A DNA stretch of 16,677 nt. Source: Gammaproteobacteria bacterium. GTDB lineage: Bacteria > Pseudomonadota > Gammaproteobacteria > SZUA-21. A program made the position numbers and the translations under genes. A model generated the notes under the pieces. That model ran no database searches. It was not told where the DNA came from and saw only the letters and a list, made by a program, of their open reading frames with translations. Of the stretch, positions 7,939 to 14,263 are shown piece by piece (positions within the stretch are counted from its first letter, which is position 1; each line of letters starts with the position of its first letter). Location: positions 1-16,677 of the forward strand of contig JALUUZ010000083.1 of the NCBI GenBank assembly GCA_027021095.1, given 5' to 3'.

Positions 7939-8709
7939 TCAGTCACCAAACTGCGGGCTGATGATGCCGAGCGAAATAGCACGGGCGATCGCCTGTGGGC
8001 GGTTATTGACATGCAGTTTCTGTGATGCATTCTGGCAATGAAACACCACGGTGCGTTCGGAGATATTCAGGATTTGCGAGGTTTCCCAGGTGGTTTTCCC
8101 TTCGGCGGCCCACAACAGGCATTCTTTTTCTCGTTTGGTCAGCCGGTATTGTTGTGACAGCGCCGTTTCCTGGTTCTGCCTGGCGATACGCATGACGGTT
8201 TCATGTGTCAGGCTGGAAATATAGTGTGCCGTGGGCAGCAGGCGTGAAAACTTGTGCCGGCTCGTGGAATAGTGACTCGACGAAGTAAAACTCAGCATCG
8301 AGAAAACACCGTTGGCGTCATGCAACGGAATACTGATGCCGTTGACCAGGCCGAATTCCTTGGCATCGCGCATGACATCCGGTATCCCCGGCTTATTGGA
8401 ACTGCTGGTTCGGGGCCGTGATTCGATGTCATTCCAATCATACGGCAGGACGCTTTTGGCGCAGTGTGCAACGGTCGGATCGAAAGCGATATAGTTGTTG
8501 CTTTTGTATCTTTCCCACCACTCCAATGGATAGCCGCTGATATGGATGAACGAGGGCCGGGTCAGCGAGGTGGGAATACGTGCGCCATAGTGAAAGTGGT
8601 CAAAGCCGTATTCTCCGCACAGCCAGACGCAAGAGTCATAGACACTTGCAAAATCATTCGCTTTGTTCAAGGATTCGATAAATTGTTCAAACAGGCGATG
8701 AGCATTCAT
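7939..8709 (-). CDS. LuxR-family quorum-sensing regulator with autoinducer-binding domain
   Basis: This is a 256-aa regulator with an N-terminal acyl-homoserine-lactone-binding domain and a C-terminal LuxR helix-turn-helix. The ligand-pocket residues line up with TraR numbering and spacing: Trp64, Tyr68, Asp77, Pro78, Trp92 and Gly124 correspond to TraR Trp57, Tyr61, Asp70, Pro71, Trp85 and Gly113. The DNA-binding part starts at LTKREKECLLWAAEGKTTWE and continues through ISERTVVFHCQNASQKL. It should therefore bind an AHL and then lux-box DNA. The ATG at 8709 is preferred; a GTG at 8742 would add 11 unlikely residues and has no ribosome binding site. The synthase is about 2.1 kb away on the other strand. 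A promoter overlapped by a lux-like dyad lies upstream (8829-8860). Confidence 0.92.
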   Translation of the reverse strand: MNAHRLFEQFIESLNKANDFASVYDSCVWLCGEYGFDHFHYGARIPTSLTRPSFIHISGYPLEWWERYKSNNYIAFDPTVAHCAKSVLPYDWNDIESRPRTSSSNKPGIPDVMRDAKEFGLVNGISIPLHDANGVFSMLSFTSSSHYSTSRHKFSRLLPTAHYISSLTHETVMRIARQNQETALSQQYRLTKREKECLLWAAEGKTTWETSQILNISERTVVFHCQNASQKLHVNNRPQAIARAISLGIISPQFGD

Positions 8710-8828
8710 AAGCCGTGTCGTATCTCCCTGCCCGGGGGCCACCGGAAACCAGGACGGGTTTTGTCAGAACCGGTTTCGGCCGGAATAAGAACTGCTGAAA
8801 ACCCAGTGGATCCGGAATCTATGTCTAT

Positions 8829-8860
8829 ATCATAGTAGCAGAACTGTTCGATCTCAACAG
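8829..8860 (-). promoter_or_regulatory. luxR promoter overlapped by a lux-box-like dyad
   Basis: On the minus strand TTGAGA (8857-8852), a 17-nt spacer and TATGAT (8834-8829) each match the sigma70 consensus at 5 of 6 positions. They predict a start near 8822 and a leader of about 113 nt. The dyad CTGTT-N7-AACAG (8844-8860) overlaps the -35. On the minus strand it reads CCTGT, nine nt, ACAG, which is a lux-box pattern with one extra base in the centre. Autoregulation by the LuxR product is plausible but not shown. Confidence 0.5.
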
Positions 8861-8880
8861 GCGGGCCGGATTGCAAGACA

Positions 8881-9080
8881 ATCACCATGTCATGTCATTC
8901 GATTTGTCGTGGTGTTGCTGCTGCGTACAACGTCCCCCTGCACCCTGTTCGCGCCTCGGCCGCGAAAGCCGTCCACTTGCACCGTCTCGCGATGAACAGG
9001 TGATGAGTAGTGCGGGCTAAGTATTTGAAACTGTAGATTTTAGTGGGGGTGGGGATGCATCGTATGTACCAACACCGCAG
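8881..9080. repeat. Dispersed repeat, copy B
   Basis: This fills most of the gap between the two LuxR-type genes; the gap holds no gene. It is collinear with copy C: GTCGTGGTGTTG at 8906-8917, a 26-nt block at 8945-8970 matching 10427-10452 at 22 of 26 positions, and a terminus at 8999-9020 ending in TGCGGGCTAA, similar to copies D and E. At its right side, TCGTATGTACCAACACC (9060-9076) is the exact reverse complement of 1551-1567 in copy A. The element is therefore partly arranged as an inverted pair. Confidence 0.75.
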
Positions 9081-9123
9081 TTTCCTTGGAGCTAATGGGG
9101 TGCAGAATATTGCAGCAGTGAAC

Positions 9124-9627
9124 TCAAAGAATATCTTCGATAAACCAGGCGGCGAAGGCGTGGCGTCCACTCAGGCCGGATTTTTTGTAGATTGAAGAGG
9201 CCTGCTGGCGTACGGTTTTTTCCAGGGTATTGCGAGCCAGTGCTATTTCCTTCAGGCTCAACCCCTTCAACAGCAGCAGGCCGATTTCACGTTCACTTGG
9301 TGACAGCCCCCAGTCAGCGAATTGCTGGACAATGACAGCGGCCATTTCTTTACGCGCTTCAACCAGATACGGTTCAGCCGGCGGAGCTGACTGCGTGGCT
9401 TTATCCAATGCCTGGCGAAGCGCGTTGATTTCACGCTGCTGTCTGTACAGGCTGAAAATCAGCCAGCTGATCGCGGTCAGTGATAGTGCCAGCAATGCGG
9501 CTTCGCTGAGAACATGAGTGAGGGGTGTTCCGTGCGCCAGGTCTGAGAACAGGTCGTACCCGCTGAACAGAATCATCAGTGTCAGCAGCAGGAGCAGAAA
9601 TTTGTCTTTGTTTTCTATGTTGTGCAT
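9124..9627 (-). CDS. Membrane-anchored LuxR-type HTH regulator
   Basis: This 167-aa protein has two predicted membrane helices (about 10-28 and 43-61), a short coiled-coil-like stretch (62-78) and a C-terminal LuxR/GerE-type helix-turn-helix. The HTH starts near LSPSEREIGLLLLKGLSLKE (108-127) and is followed by NTLEKTVRQQASSIYKKSGL. It lacks the AHL-binding domain and any receiver domain, so it is not a classical quorum-sensing receptor. Its DNA-binding head should sit at the inner face of the membrane. It is divergent from the cytochrome b561 gene, and that pairing could reflect control of the cytochrome or sensing through it; this is inference. The ATG at 9627 is supported by the hydrophobic N-terminus; the ribosome binding site is weak. 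Its 3' end faces repeat copy B. Confidence 0.82.
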   Translation of the reverse strand: MHNIENKDKFLLLLLTLMILFSGYDLFSDLAHGTPLTHVLSEAALLALSLTAISWLIFSLYRQQREINALRQALDKATQSAPPAEPYLVEARKEMAAVIVQQFADWGLSPSEREIGLLLLKGLSLKEIALARNTLEKTVRQQASSIYKKSGLSGRHAFAAWFIEDIL

Positions 9628-9763
9628 TGGCTACTCGTTTTGGGTTACCGGAACAGGCCGGTCTTATCGAACATTTGTCTAAAGCGGCAGCAAGGCAGGC
9701 ATATGCCTGATGTATTTCGAGGGATACAGTGCCATAGTTGTACTGGAAACACAAAAGCGGCTT

Positions 9764-9836
9764 GCCAAGGCGTGCCATGGCGCCGTGTAGGGTGCGTTGT
9801 ACGCACCGTAGAAGGGTGGTGAGAAATGCGGGCTAG
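9764..9836 (+). repeat. Dispersed repeat, copy D (REP-like module)
   Basis: Three blocks are recognisable. Positions 9764-9786 match the reverse complement of 10306-10328 in copy C at 21 of 23 positions. Positions 9787-9807 hold GTAG followed by GGTGCG-TTGTA-CGCACC, a perfect 6-bp hairpin, matching 1641-1661 and the reverse complement of 10401-10421 at 20 of 21. Positions 9808-9825 match the reverse complement of 10284-10301 at 17 of 18, and the tail ends in GCGGGCTAG as in copy E. It lies between the membrane LuxR gene and the cytochrome b561 gene that contains copy C. Confidence 0.75.
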
Positions 9837-9879
9837 GCGGGCAATGCGTGCTGGGTTTCGCCCGCGAAGGAGAATTGAA

Positions 9880-10701
9880 ATGCACAGTAAAATTCGTGTC
9901 TGGGATCCGTTGGTCAGGATTGGTCACTGGAGCCTGGTGGCAGCCTTCACGGTTGCCTACCTCAGTGGTGAAGAGGAGTCTGCCTGGCACCTGTATTCGG
10001 GCTATACGGTATTGGGGCTGGTGGCGTTCAGGCTGCTGTGGGGGGTGATCGGCAGTCACTATGCCCGGTTTCGTAATTTTGTCGTCGGGCCAAGGAAGGT
10101 GAAACGCTATGTGCAGAGTATGCTGGCAGGCCGGCCGGAACTCCACCTGGGGCATAATCCGGCGGGTGGCTGGATGATCGTCGCGCTGCTTGTCAGTCTG
10201 GCAGTGACCTGTGTCAGCGGGTTGAAAGTGTATGCCTTGGAGGAAGGCAAGGGTCCCTTTGCTGCTGTCGGGCCGGTCCATCCTTCTCACCCCCCTTCTA
10301 CTGCGACGGCGCAATGGCACGCCCTGGCTGGCTTTCGCTCAGTCGGCGAGCCAGGTGTAAAAGCCTCTTCGCGTGATGCGATACGAGCTGTCGTGGTGTT
10401 GGTGCGTACAACGCATCCTACCTTGCCTGTGCGCTCCTCGGTCGCGCAAGCCACCCATGCTGCATTCTTGCGCCGTCTCCCCAGGAACGGTGGTGAACAG
10501 GGAGGGCTGGCCAAGGCACGGGAGGAATTCTGGGAAGAAATTCACGAGTCTGCGGCCGAGTTTACGTTGTTCCTGGTTTTTCTACATCTTGTCGGGGTCG
10601 GTATTTCGAGTGTGTTGGAGAAAGAAAACCTGGTCAAGGCGATGATTACCGGCGACAAGATCGTCAAGGATGCAGCGCGCCTATCCGGCAAGCGGAAATA
10701 A
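9880..10701 (+). CDS. Cytochrome b561 family protein interrupted in frame by a repeat
   Basis: This is a four-helix di-heme b-type cytochrome that should pass electrons across or within the inner membrane. Helix 1 carries RIGHW (His16) and helix 2 WHLYSGY (His37). GLKVYALEEGKGPFA ends helix 3. The last helix follows FWEEIHES and includes FLHLVG, which supply the remaining histidines; ENLVKAMITG closes the protein as usual. The ATG at 9880 has AAGGAG seven nt upstream; the longer open frame upstream comes from repeat copy D. The protein is 273 aa, whereas relatives are about 180-200. The excess, roughly residues 132-210, is repeat copy C read in frame. That segment is low in family resemblance and should lie in the periplasmic loop between helices 3 and 4. 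The protein may still fold, since all predicted heme ligands remain. Confidence 0.85.
   Translation: MHSKIRVWDPLVRIGHWSLVAAFTVAYLSGEEESAWHLYSGYTVLGLVAFRLLWGVIGSHYARFRNFVVGPRKVKRYVQSMLAGRPELHLGHNPAGGWMIVALLVSLAVTCVSGLKVYALEEGKGPFAAVGPVHPSHPPSTATAQWHALAGFRSVGEPGVKASSRDAIRAVVVLVRTTHPTLPVRSSVAQATHAAFLRRLPRNGGEQGGLAKAREEFWEEIHESAAEFTLFLVFLHLVGVGISSVLEKENLVKAMITGDKIVKDAARLSGKRK
10273..10510 (+). repeat. Dispersed repeat, copy C, inserted inside cytochrome b561
   Basis: The left end (10284-10328) is the reverse complement of copy D at 9764-9786 and 9808-9825, without the 21-nt REP module. The middle (10371-10421) matches copies A and B and includes the REP module in reverse at 10401-10421. The part at 10427-10452 matches copy B at 22 of 26. 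The right end (10489-10510) matches the copy D terminus at 16 of 22. The two ends thus form imperfect terminal inverted repeats. The frame stays open through it, so the net added length is a multiple of three. The boundaries are approximate. Confidence 0.75.
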
Positions 10702-10729
10702 TTTATTGTAAAACATAACGTTACAAAAA

Positions 10730-10749
10730 ACCTGTAAGATCTTGCAGCT
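10730..10749 (+). promoter_or_regulatory. lux box upstream of luxI
   Basis: ACCTGTAAGATCTTGCAGCT matches the Vibrio fischeri lux box, as I remember it, at 16 of 20 positions. Its core from CTG to CAG is a nearly perfect 16-bp palindrome. It lies 57 nt before the luxI start. A -10-like TGTTAT at 10767-10772 would place the box near -40, the usual position for LuxR-type activation. The 256-aa LuxR regulator at 7939-8709 is the obvious candidate to bind it, giving positive feedback on AHL synthesis. Confidence 0.75.
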
Positions 10750-10767
10750 GTTCGTCGTGGTCGATCT

Positions 10768-10788
10768 GTTATTTACTCGCTAAATAAC
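10768..10788. promoter_or_regulatory. 21-bp perfect palindrome in the luxI promoter/leader
   Basis: GTTATTTA, a five-nt CTCGC centre and TAAATAAC form perfect 8-bp inverted arms. The site overlaps the likely -10 and start point of luxI and ends eight nt before the GGAGG ribosome binding site. It could be an operator for a second regulator, or an AT-rich stem in the 5' leader. Its binding protein, if any, is unknown. Confidence 0.5.
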
Positions 10789-10806
10789 GATCTACCGGAG
10801 GCTGCA

Positions 10807-11442
10807 ATGTGTAATATTCTTATTACCCGTAACCATTGTTCCGATTCTGCCGTGGTCAGGCAGTCCATTCTCGATGGCATGTTCTCGTTCAGGAACGAGG
10901 TCTTTTTTCAGAAGCTTGGCTGGGAAGTAGATTCCAAAAACGGTTTTGAGAGCGATCCCTACGATGACCGCGATCCTATCTACGTGATCGCGCACCAGGA
11001 AGACCGCGTCGAGGGGTGCTGGCGGTTTTTGCGTACCACGGCGCCTTATATGCTCGAAGACACCTTTCCGGAACTGCTGCGTGGTGAAGCCGCGCCCTGT
11101 GATCCGGCGATCTGGGAAATCAGCCGGTTTGCAGTGTCGCCGGAGGGTGTCAGTGATTACCGCCAGTTTTCCAATCATCCGATCACGTTGAATATTTTAC
11201 GAGCAGGCTATGAATTTGCGCGCTCGCGGGGTGTGCGCCAGTTCGTTGCAGTGACCAGCGTGGCGATGGAACGGTTGTTGAAGAGGATAGGCCTGTCGAT
11301 GCGTCGTTTTGGTGATGGCAAAGCGACCCGGATTGGCAAAACCTTGTCAGTGGCGGTGTGGATCGATGTCGACGAACACTTTCGCAGGGCGGTATACCGC
11401 GGAGGAAAAAGGACCGATTACCGAATGGAGGTGGCAGCATGA
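10807..11442 (+). CDS. LuxI-family acyl-homoserine-lactone synthase
   Basis: This 211-aa enzyme should make an N-acyl-homoserine lactone from S-adenosylmethionine and an acyl-ACP (or acyl-CoA). The invariant residues of the family are in place: Arg29 and Phe33 in FRNEVF, Trp39, Asp50 and Asp53 in ESDPYDD, Arg73 in GCWRFLRTT, Phe87, and Glu104 and Arg107 in WEISRFAV. The protein is cytosolic. GGAGG five nt before the ATG is a strong ribosome binding site. A lux box lies upstream, and the gene appears to have its own promoter 3' of cytochrome b561. The next gene starts in its stop codon (ATGA overlap). The acyl chain length cannot be read from sequence. Confidence 0.95.
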   Translation: MCNILITRNHCSDSAVVRQSILDGMFSFRNEVFFQKLGWEVDSKNGFESDPYDDRDPIYVIAHQEDRVEGCWRFLRTTAPYMLEDTFPELLRGEAAPCDPAIWEISRFAVSPEGVSDYRQFSNHPITLNILRAGYEFARSRGVRQFVAVTSVAMERLLKRIGLSMRRFGDGKATRIGKTLSVAVWIDVDEHFRRAVYRGGKRTDYRMEVAA

Positions 11443-11900
11443 ACATATTTTATCACGGTGACAGGACACAGATCAGCAGCATGCTGTTTACACTCTTCGA
11501 CAGCTTGACACGGCCGTCCCCGGAAACCAAGACGGCTGCCCAGCCTGAGCCAGGACAAGGCGACAAACCTGGCTGCAGGCTGGACTACGCGGTCCTGGAT
11601 ATAGGGCAGTGGGGCCTGGAGAAGGAAGATCTATGCAAGATCGCGGGCTTTCTGTTGCGGCTCGCCGAGGGGCGTGAAGACGAGGACCTGTTGCGCGGTG
11701 ACAGCCCTGTCGCCGTCTTATCGACATTGATCCGCCAGTGTTATCACTGTAAAGATTTTGGCGTGCAAGTACCGGAGCACGATCACAATGCCGGGAGGGA
11801 TGAATACCGGCAGTGTTCCGGGTATGCCATGGAACCAGCACGGCTTATCCCTGATGTCGAGTACATCAGGCCAATGCAGTCCCGTATCAAGGCTTGTTAG
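11439..11900 (+). CDS. Unknown protein translationally coupled to luxI
   Basis: I do not recognise this 153-aa protein. Its ATG overlaps the luxI stop codon by four nt (ATGA), with GGAGGT upstream, so it is translated with luxI. Longer in-frame starts inside luxI are shadows. It is hydrophilic, with no signal peptide or membrane helix. A predicted helical core begins LDYAVLDIGQWGLEKEDLCK, and a possible metal-binding set follows: Cys101 and Cys104 (CYHC), His114 and His116 (HDH), and Cys126. Proline- and glycine-rich stretches flank the core. Coupling suggests a job linked to AHL production or response. From memory, an unknown ORF also sits next to the AHL synthase in the Acidithiobacillus afe locus; whether it is related was not tested. 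Confidence 0.7.
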   Translation: MNIFYHGDRTQISSMLFTLFDSLTRPSPETKTAAQPEPGQGDKPGCRLDYAVLDIGQWGLEKEDLCKIAGFLLRLAEGREDEDLLRGDSPVAVLSTLIRQCYHCKDFGVQVPEHDHNAGRDEYRQCSGYAMEPARLIPDVEYIRPMQSRIKAC

Positions 11901-11957
11901 TGACCGCGGTGGATGACAGCGGGATTAGAACCAAGGGGTTAACACTAAGGGTTTACT

Positions 11958-13229
11958 ATGAATAGAAGTTATGTCGCTCCTGGAGAACTCAAATATGATT
12001 TGCTGCTCAACGAGATATTGCTGACAGTCAAAGACGCTATCGTCACGATCAACCAGGAAAACAGTATCGTGCTGTGCAGCCAGCATGCGGCCAGGCTGTT
12101 TGGTTATGCAGTGACAGAACTGTTGGGGCAACCACTGGAGTTGTTGATCGCTCCTACTTATAAGAAGGAGTTCAACAGTTATCTCAATCAGTTCCGGGTC
12201 TCGCGAATCCGATCCACCGAAGTCGATATCTATGTCTGTGGTAAAGATGGCAGGAGTGAATTTACCCGTTTCCTGGTCGAAGTCTCGCGCTCGAATTTCT
12301 ATGGCGGCAATCAGTATCTTTCGCTGGTGTTCAAGTCCGGTGACACAGAGACTGCCGATGAGACAGGGACGGCAAGCCCTGCAACGATGCTGGTGGCAGA
12401 CCTGCCTGCCGGTATCGGCACCACTGCTACGGACCTTGCCGCCACGGCGGTGCAGGCGACGACTGTGCTGAATTCGGACAAAGCTCAAAAGATGCTCGCG
12501 CTCGGTGAGTTGTCCAGTGGTATCGTGCATGATTTCAATAACTACCTGGCATCGATCATTGGTTACAACGGCCTGGCACTGGATATCATCGATGATACTG
12601 AGAAGGACGCGGTGCTCAAATCCTACCTCCAGGAAGTGGCCTATTCGTCGTCGCGTGCCAACGACCTGGTACAACACCTGATGGGGTTTTTGCGCGGCGA
12701 AGAATGTGTCGCGGATCAGGCGACGGAATCAGTGTCGGTTGGCAGTGTGGCCGACCAGACGGTGGAGATGCTGCGTGCGCTGTCTGCAAAAACGATCGTG
12801 TTCGTTAAAGATATTCAGCAGCCTATGCCACCGGTCAGAATTGGGAAGGTTCAGTTGAGCCAGGTGTTGCTGAATCTGTGCATCAATGCCCGGGACGCGA
12901 TTTCCGACAGGGGGCGAATTACTGTGTCTGCGTGTTATCAAGAATCCGGTTCACCGCCAGTGTGCACGGTTTGTGGGGGGCGGCTTGCAGGGCCCTATGT
13001 GCAGATTCAGGTCAAGGATAACGGCCACGGCATTCAGCAGGAGGACATCAAAAAGATCTTTACCCGTTACTATACGACCAAGGAAACATCGAAGGGAACC
13101 GGGCTGGGCCTGGCGATCGTCGATGAGCTGCTGCATGCCCATGACGGACATGTTCACGTGGCCAGTGCGCCTGGCCGCGGCAGCGTGTTTACGCTGTTGT
13201 TTCCCGCTATCCGCCGGTCATCGACATAA
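11958..13229 (+). CDS. PAS-domain sensor histidine kinase
   Basis: This is a 423-aa soluble kinase. Residues about 13-128 look like a PAS sensor domain (INQENSIVLCSQHAARLFGY, then LLGQPLELLIAP). A low-complexity Ala/Thr linker spans about 131-171. The phospho-acceptor is His191 in the H-box GELSSGIVHDFNN. The ATP-binding domain has the N-box NLCINARDAI (Asn310), DNGHGI (354-359), TRYYTTK and GTGLGLAIV. A Cys336-x2-Cys339 pair (CTVCGG) before the G1 box could bind metal or sense redox. No membrane helices are seen. The AAGGG site before the ATG supports the start. It follows the luxI-coupled gene by 57 nt and may be in the same transcript. No response regulator is in the window. Its end overlaps the convergent moaA by 23 nt. 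Confidence 0.88.
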   Translation: MNRSYVAPGELKYDLLLNEILLTVKDAIVTINQENSIVLCSQHAARLFGYAVTELLGQPLELLIAPTYKKEFNSYLNQFRVSRIRSTEVDIYVCGKDGRSEFTRFLVEVSRSNFYGGNQYLSLVFKSGDTETADETGTASPATMLVADLPAGIGTTATDLAATAVQATTVLNSDKAQKMLALGELSSGIVHDFNNYLASIIGYNGLALDIIDDTEKDAVLKSYLQEVAYSSSRANDLVQHLMGFLRGEECVADQATESVSVGSVADQTVEMLRALSAKTIVFVKDIQQPMPPVRIGKVQLSQVLLNLCINARDAISDRGRITVSACYQESGSPPVCTVCGGRLAGPYVQIQVKDNGHGIQQEDIKKIFTRYYTTKETSKGTGLGLAIVDELLHAHDGHVHVASAPGRGSVFTLLFPAIRRSST

Positions 13230-14205
13230 ATCTGACCACCTGCGAGGGTTTTTCAGTAAACTCATGTCTTTCCGGTTTGAGGTCGATGGCCTGGGTAATT
13301 GCCTGTTGCAGTGCTTCGTCGGAAATGCCCTGGCGCAGCAGCGGGCGCAGGGCAAAGCGGTGATTCTGGCCCAGGCACATATACAATGTTCCATCCACCG
13401 ACAGCCGGACACGGTTGCAGGTATCACAGAAATGCTGGGAGATTGGTGTAATAAAGCCGATCTTGGTGTCAGTGCCGGTAATACGCACATAGCGTGCCGG
13501 TCCGCCTCCAGGCATGATATCCGGGATCAGTGTATAGCGCCGGGCCAGCCTGGCCTTGATCCGGTGCAGGCTGATGTAGTGGTTTTGGGCATTGCGGCCG
13601 GTTTCGCCCATCGGCATGGTTTCAATAAAACGTAGTGTGAAACCATGCTCTGCGCAGAAGTCGACCATTTCGAGGACTTCGTGGTCATTGATTCCCTGCA
13701 TGACTACCATATTGATCTTGATTGGCTGAAATCCGGCTTCCTTTGCCGCCATCAGGCCACGAATCACTTTGTCGAGCTTTCCTTGTGTAATCTGCTTGAA
13801 TTTCACCGCATCGAGTGTATCGAGCGAAACATTGATACGTTGTATACCTGCCTGGCGCAGTGGTGTGGCGAATTTCTCCAGCCGGATCGCGTTGGTGGAC
13901 AGCGACAGGTCTTCAAGCATCGGCAGTGCGGCCAGCCGTTGTACCAGCCCCGTCAGGTCATGGCGGGTCAGCGGTTCCCCGCCGGTGATGCGTACCCGGC
14001 GTGTACCCAGCGTAGTAAACGCGCGGATCACACGTTCGATTTCGCCCGTATCGAGCCAGTGTGCAGGTGCCTGGAATTCCTTGTGGCTTTTTGGCATACA
14101 ATAAAAGCAACGCAAGTCACAGCGGTCGGTGACAGACAGGCGTACATACTCGACCTGGCGGCCAAAGCGGTCAATCAATTTCTTTTGTGTGTGCTCTTTC
14201 GTCAT
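13207..14205 (-). CDS. moaA: GTP 3',8-cyclase MoaA (molybdenum cofactor biosynthesis)
   Basis: This radical SAM enzyme catalyses the first step of molybdopterin synthesis, turning GTP into 3',8-cyclo-7,8-dihydro-GTP, which MoaC converts to cPMP. The SAM cluster ligands are Cys29, Cys33 and Cys36 in CDLRCFYC. The C-terminal cluster ligands are Cys260, Cys263 and Cys277 (CDTCNRVR, then LYMCLG). The TGGEP motif and the C-terminal Gly-Gly tail, needed for activity, are present. At 332 aa it has normal length. The other moa genes are not here. A molybdoenzyme gene lies 2.2 kb away, which fits. The leader carries a strong hairpin and, further up, an FNR box. The ATG at 14205 lacks a clear ribosome binding site. 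Confidence 0.96.
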   Translation of the reverse strand: MTKEHTQKKLIDRFGRQVEYVRLSVTDRCDLRCFYCMPKSHKEFQAPAHWLDTGEIERVIRAFTTLGTRRVRITGGEPLTRHDLTGLVQRLAALPMLEDLSLSTNAIRLEKFATPLRQAGIQRINVSLDTLDAVKFKQITQGKLDKVIRGLMAAKEAGFQPIKINMVVMQGINDHEVLEMVDFCAEHGFTLRFIETMPMGETGRNAQNHYISLHRIKARLARRYTLIPDIMPGGGPARYVRITGTDTKIGFITPISQHFCDTCNRVRLSVDGTLYMCLGQNHRFALRPLLRQGISDEALQQAITQAIDLKPERHEFTEKPSQVVRFMSMTGG

Positions 14206-14263
14206 GTTTTGTGGTGGATTCCGGTTGCGTACGGTTCAGACTGCGTTCAGGCCTGAAAAGTTG

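Noticed and set aside
8710..8742. GTG start adding 11 residues to the LuxR protein
   Set aside because: There is no ribosome binding site before it, and the family normally starts close to the ATG at 8709.
9622..9822. Small plus-strand ORF opposite the start of the membrane LuxR gene
   Set aside because: It starts inside the other gene, has no ribosome binding site and runs through repeat copy D.
10273..10510. Cytochrome b561 as a pseudogene
   Set aside because: The frame is open through the repeat, and all predicted heme ligands and the C-terminus are intact, so an in-frame insertion is the better description.
1500..10510. CRISPR array
   Set aside because: The repeats are dispersed, of unequal length, in both orientations and without regular spacers; no cas genes are seen.
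11358..11438. Upstream start for the luxI-coupled protein
   Set aside because: The segment is the luxI 3' end in another frame; the ATG at 11439 has GGAGGT and the stop-start overlap.
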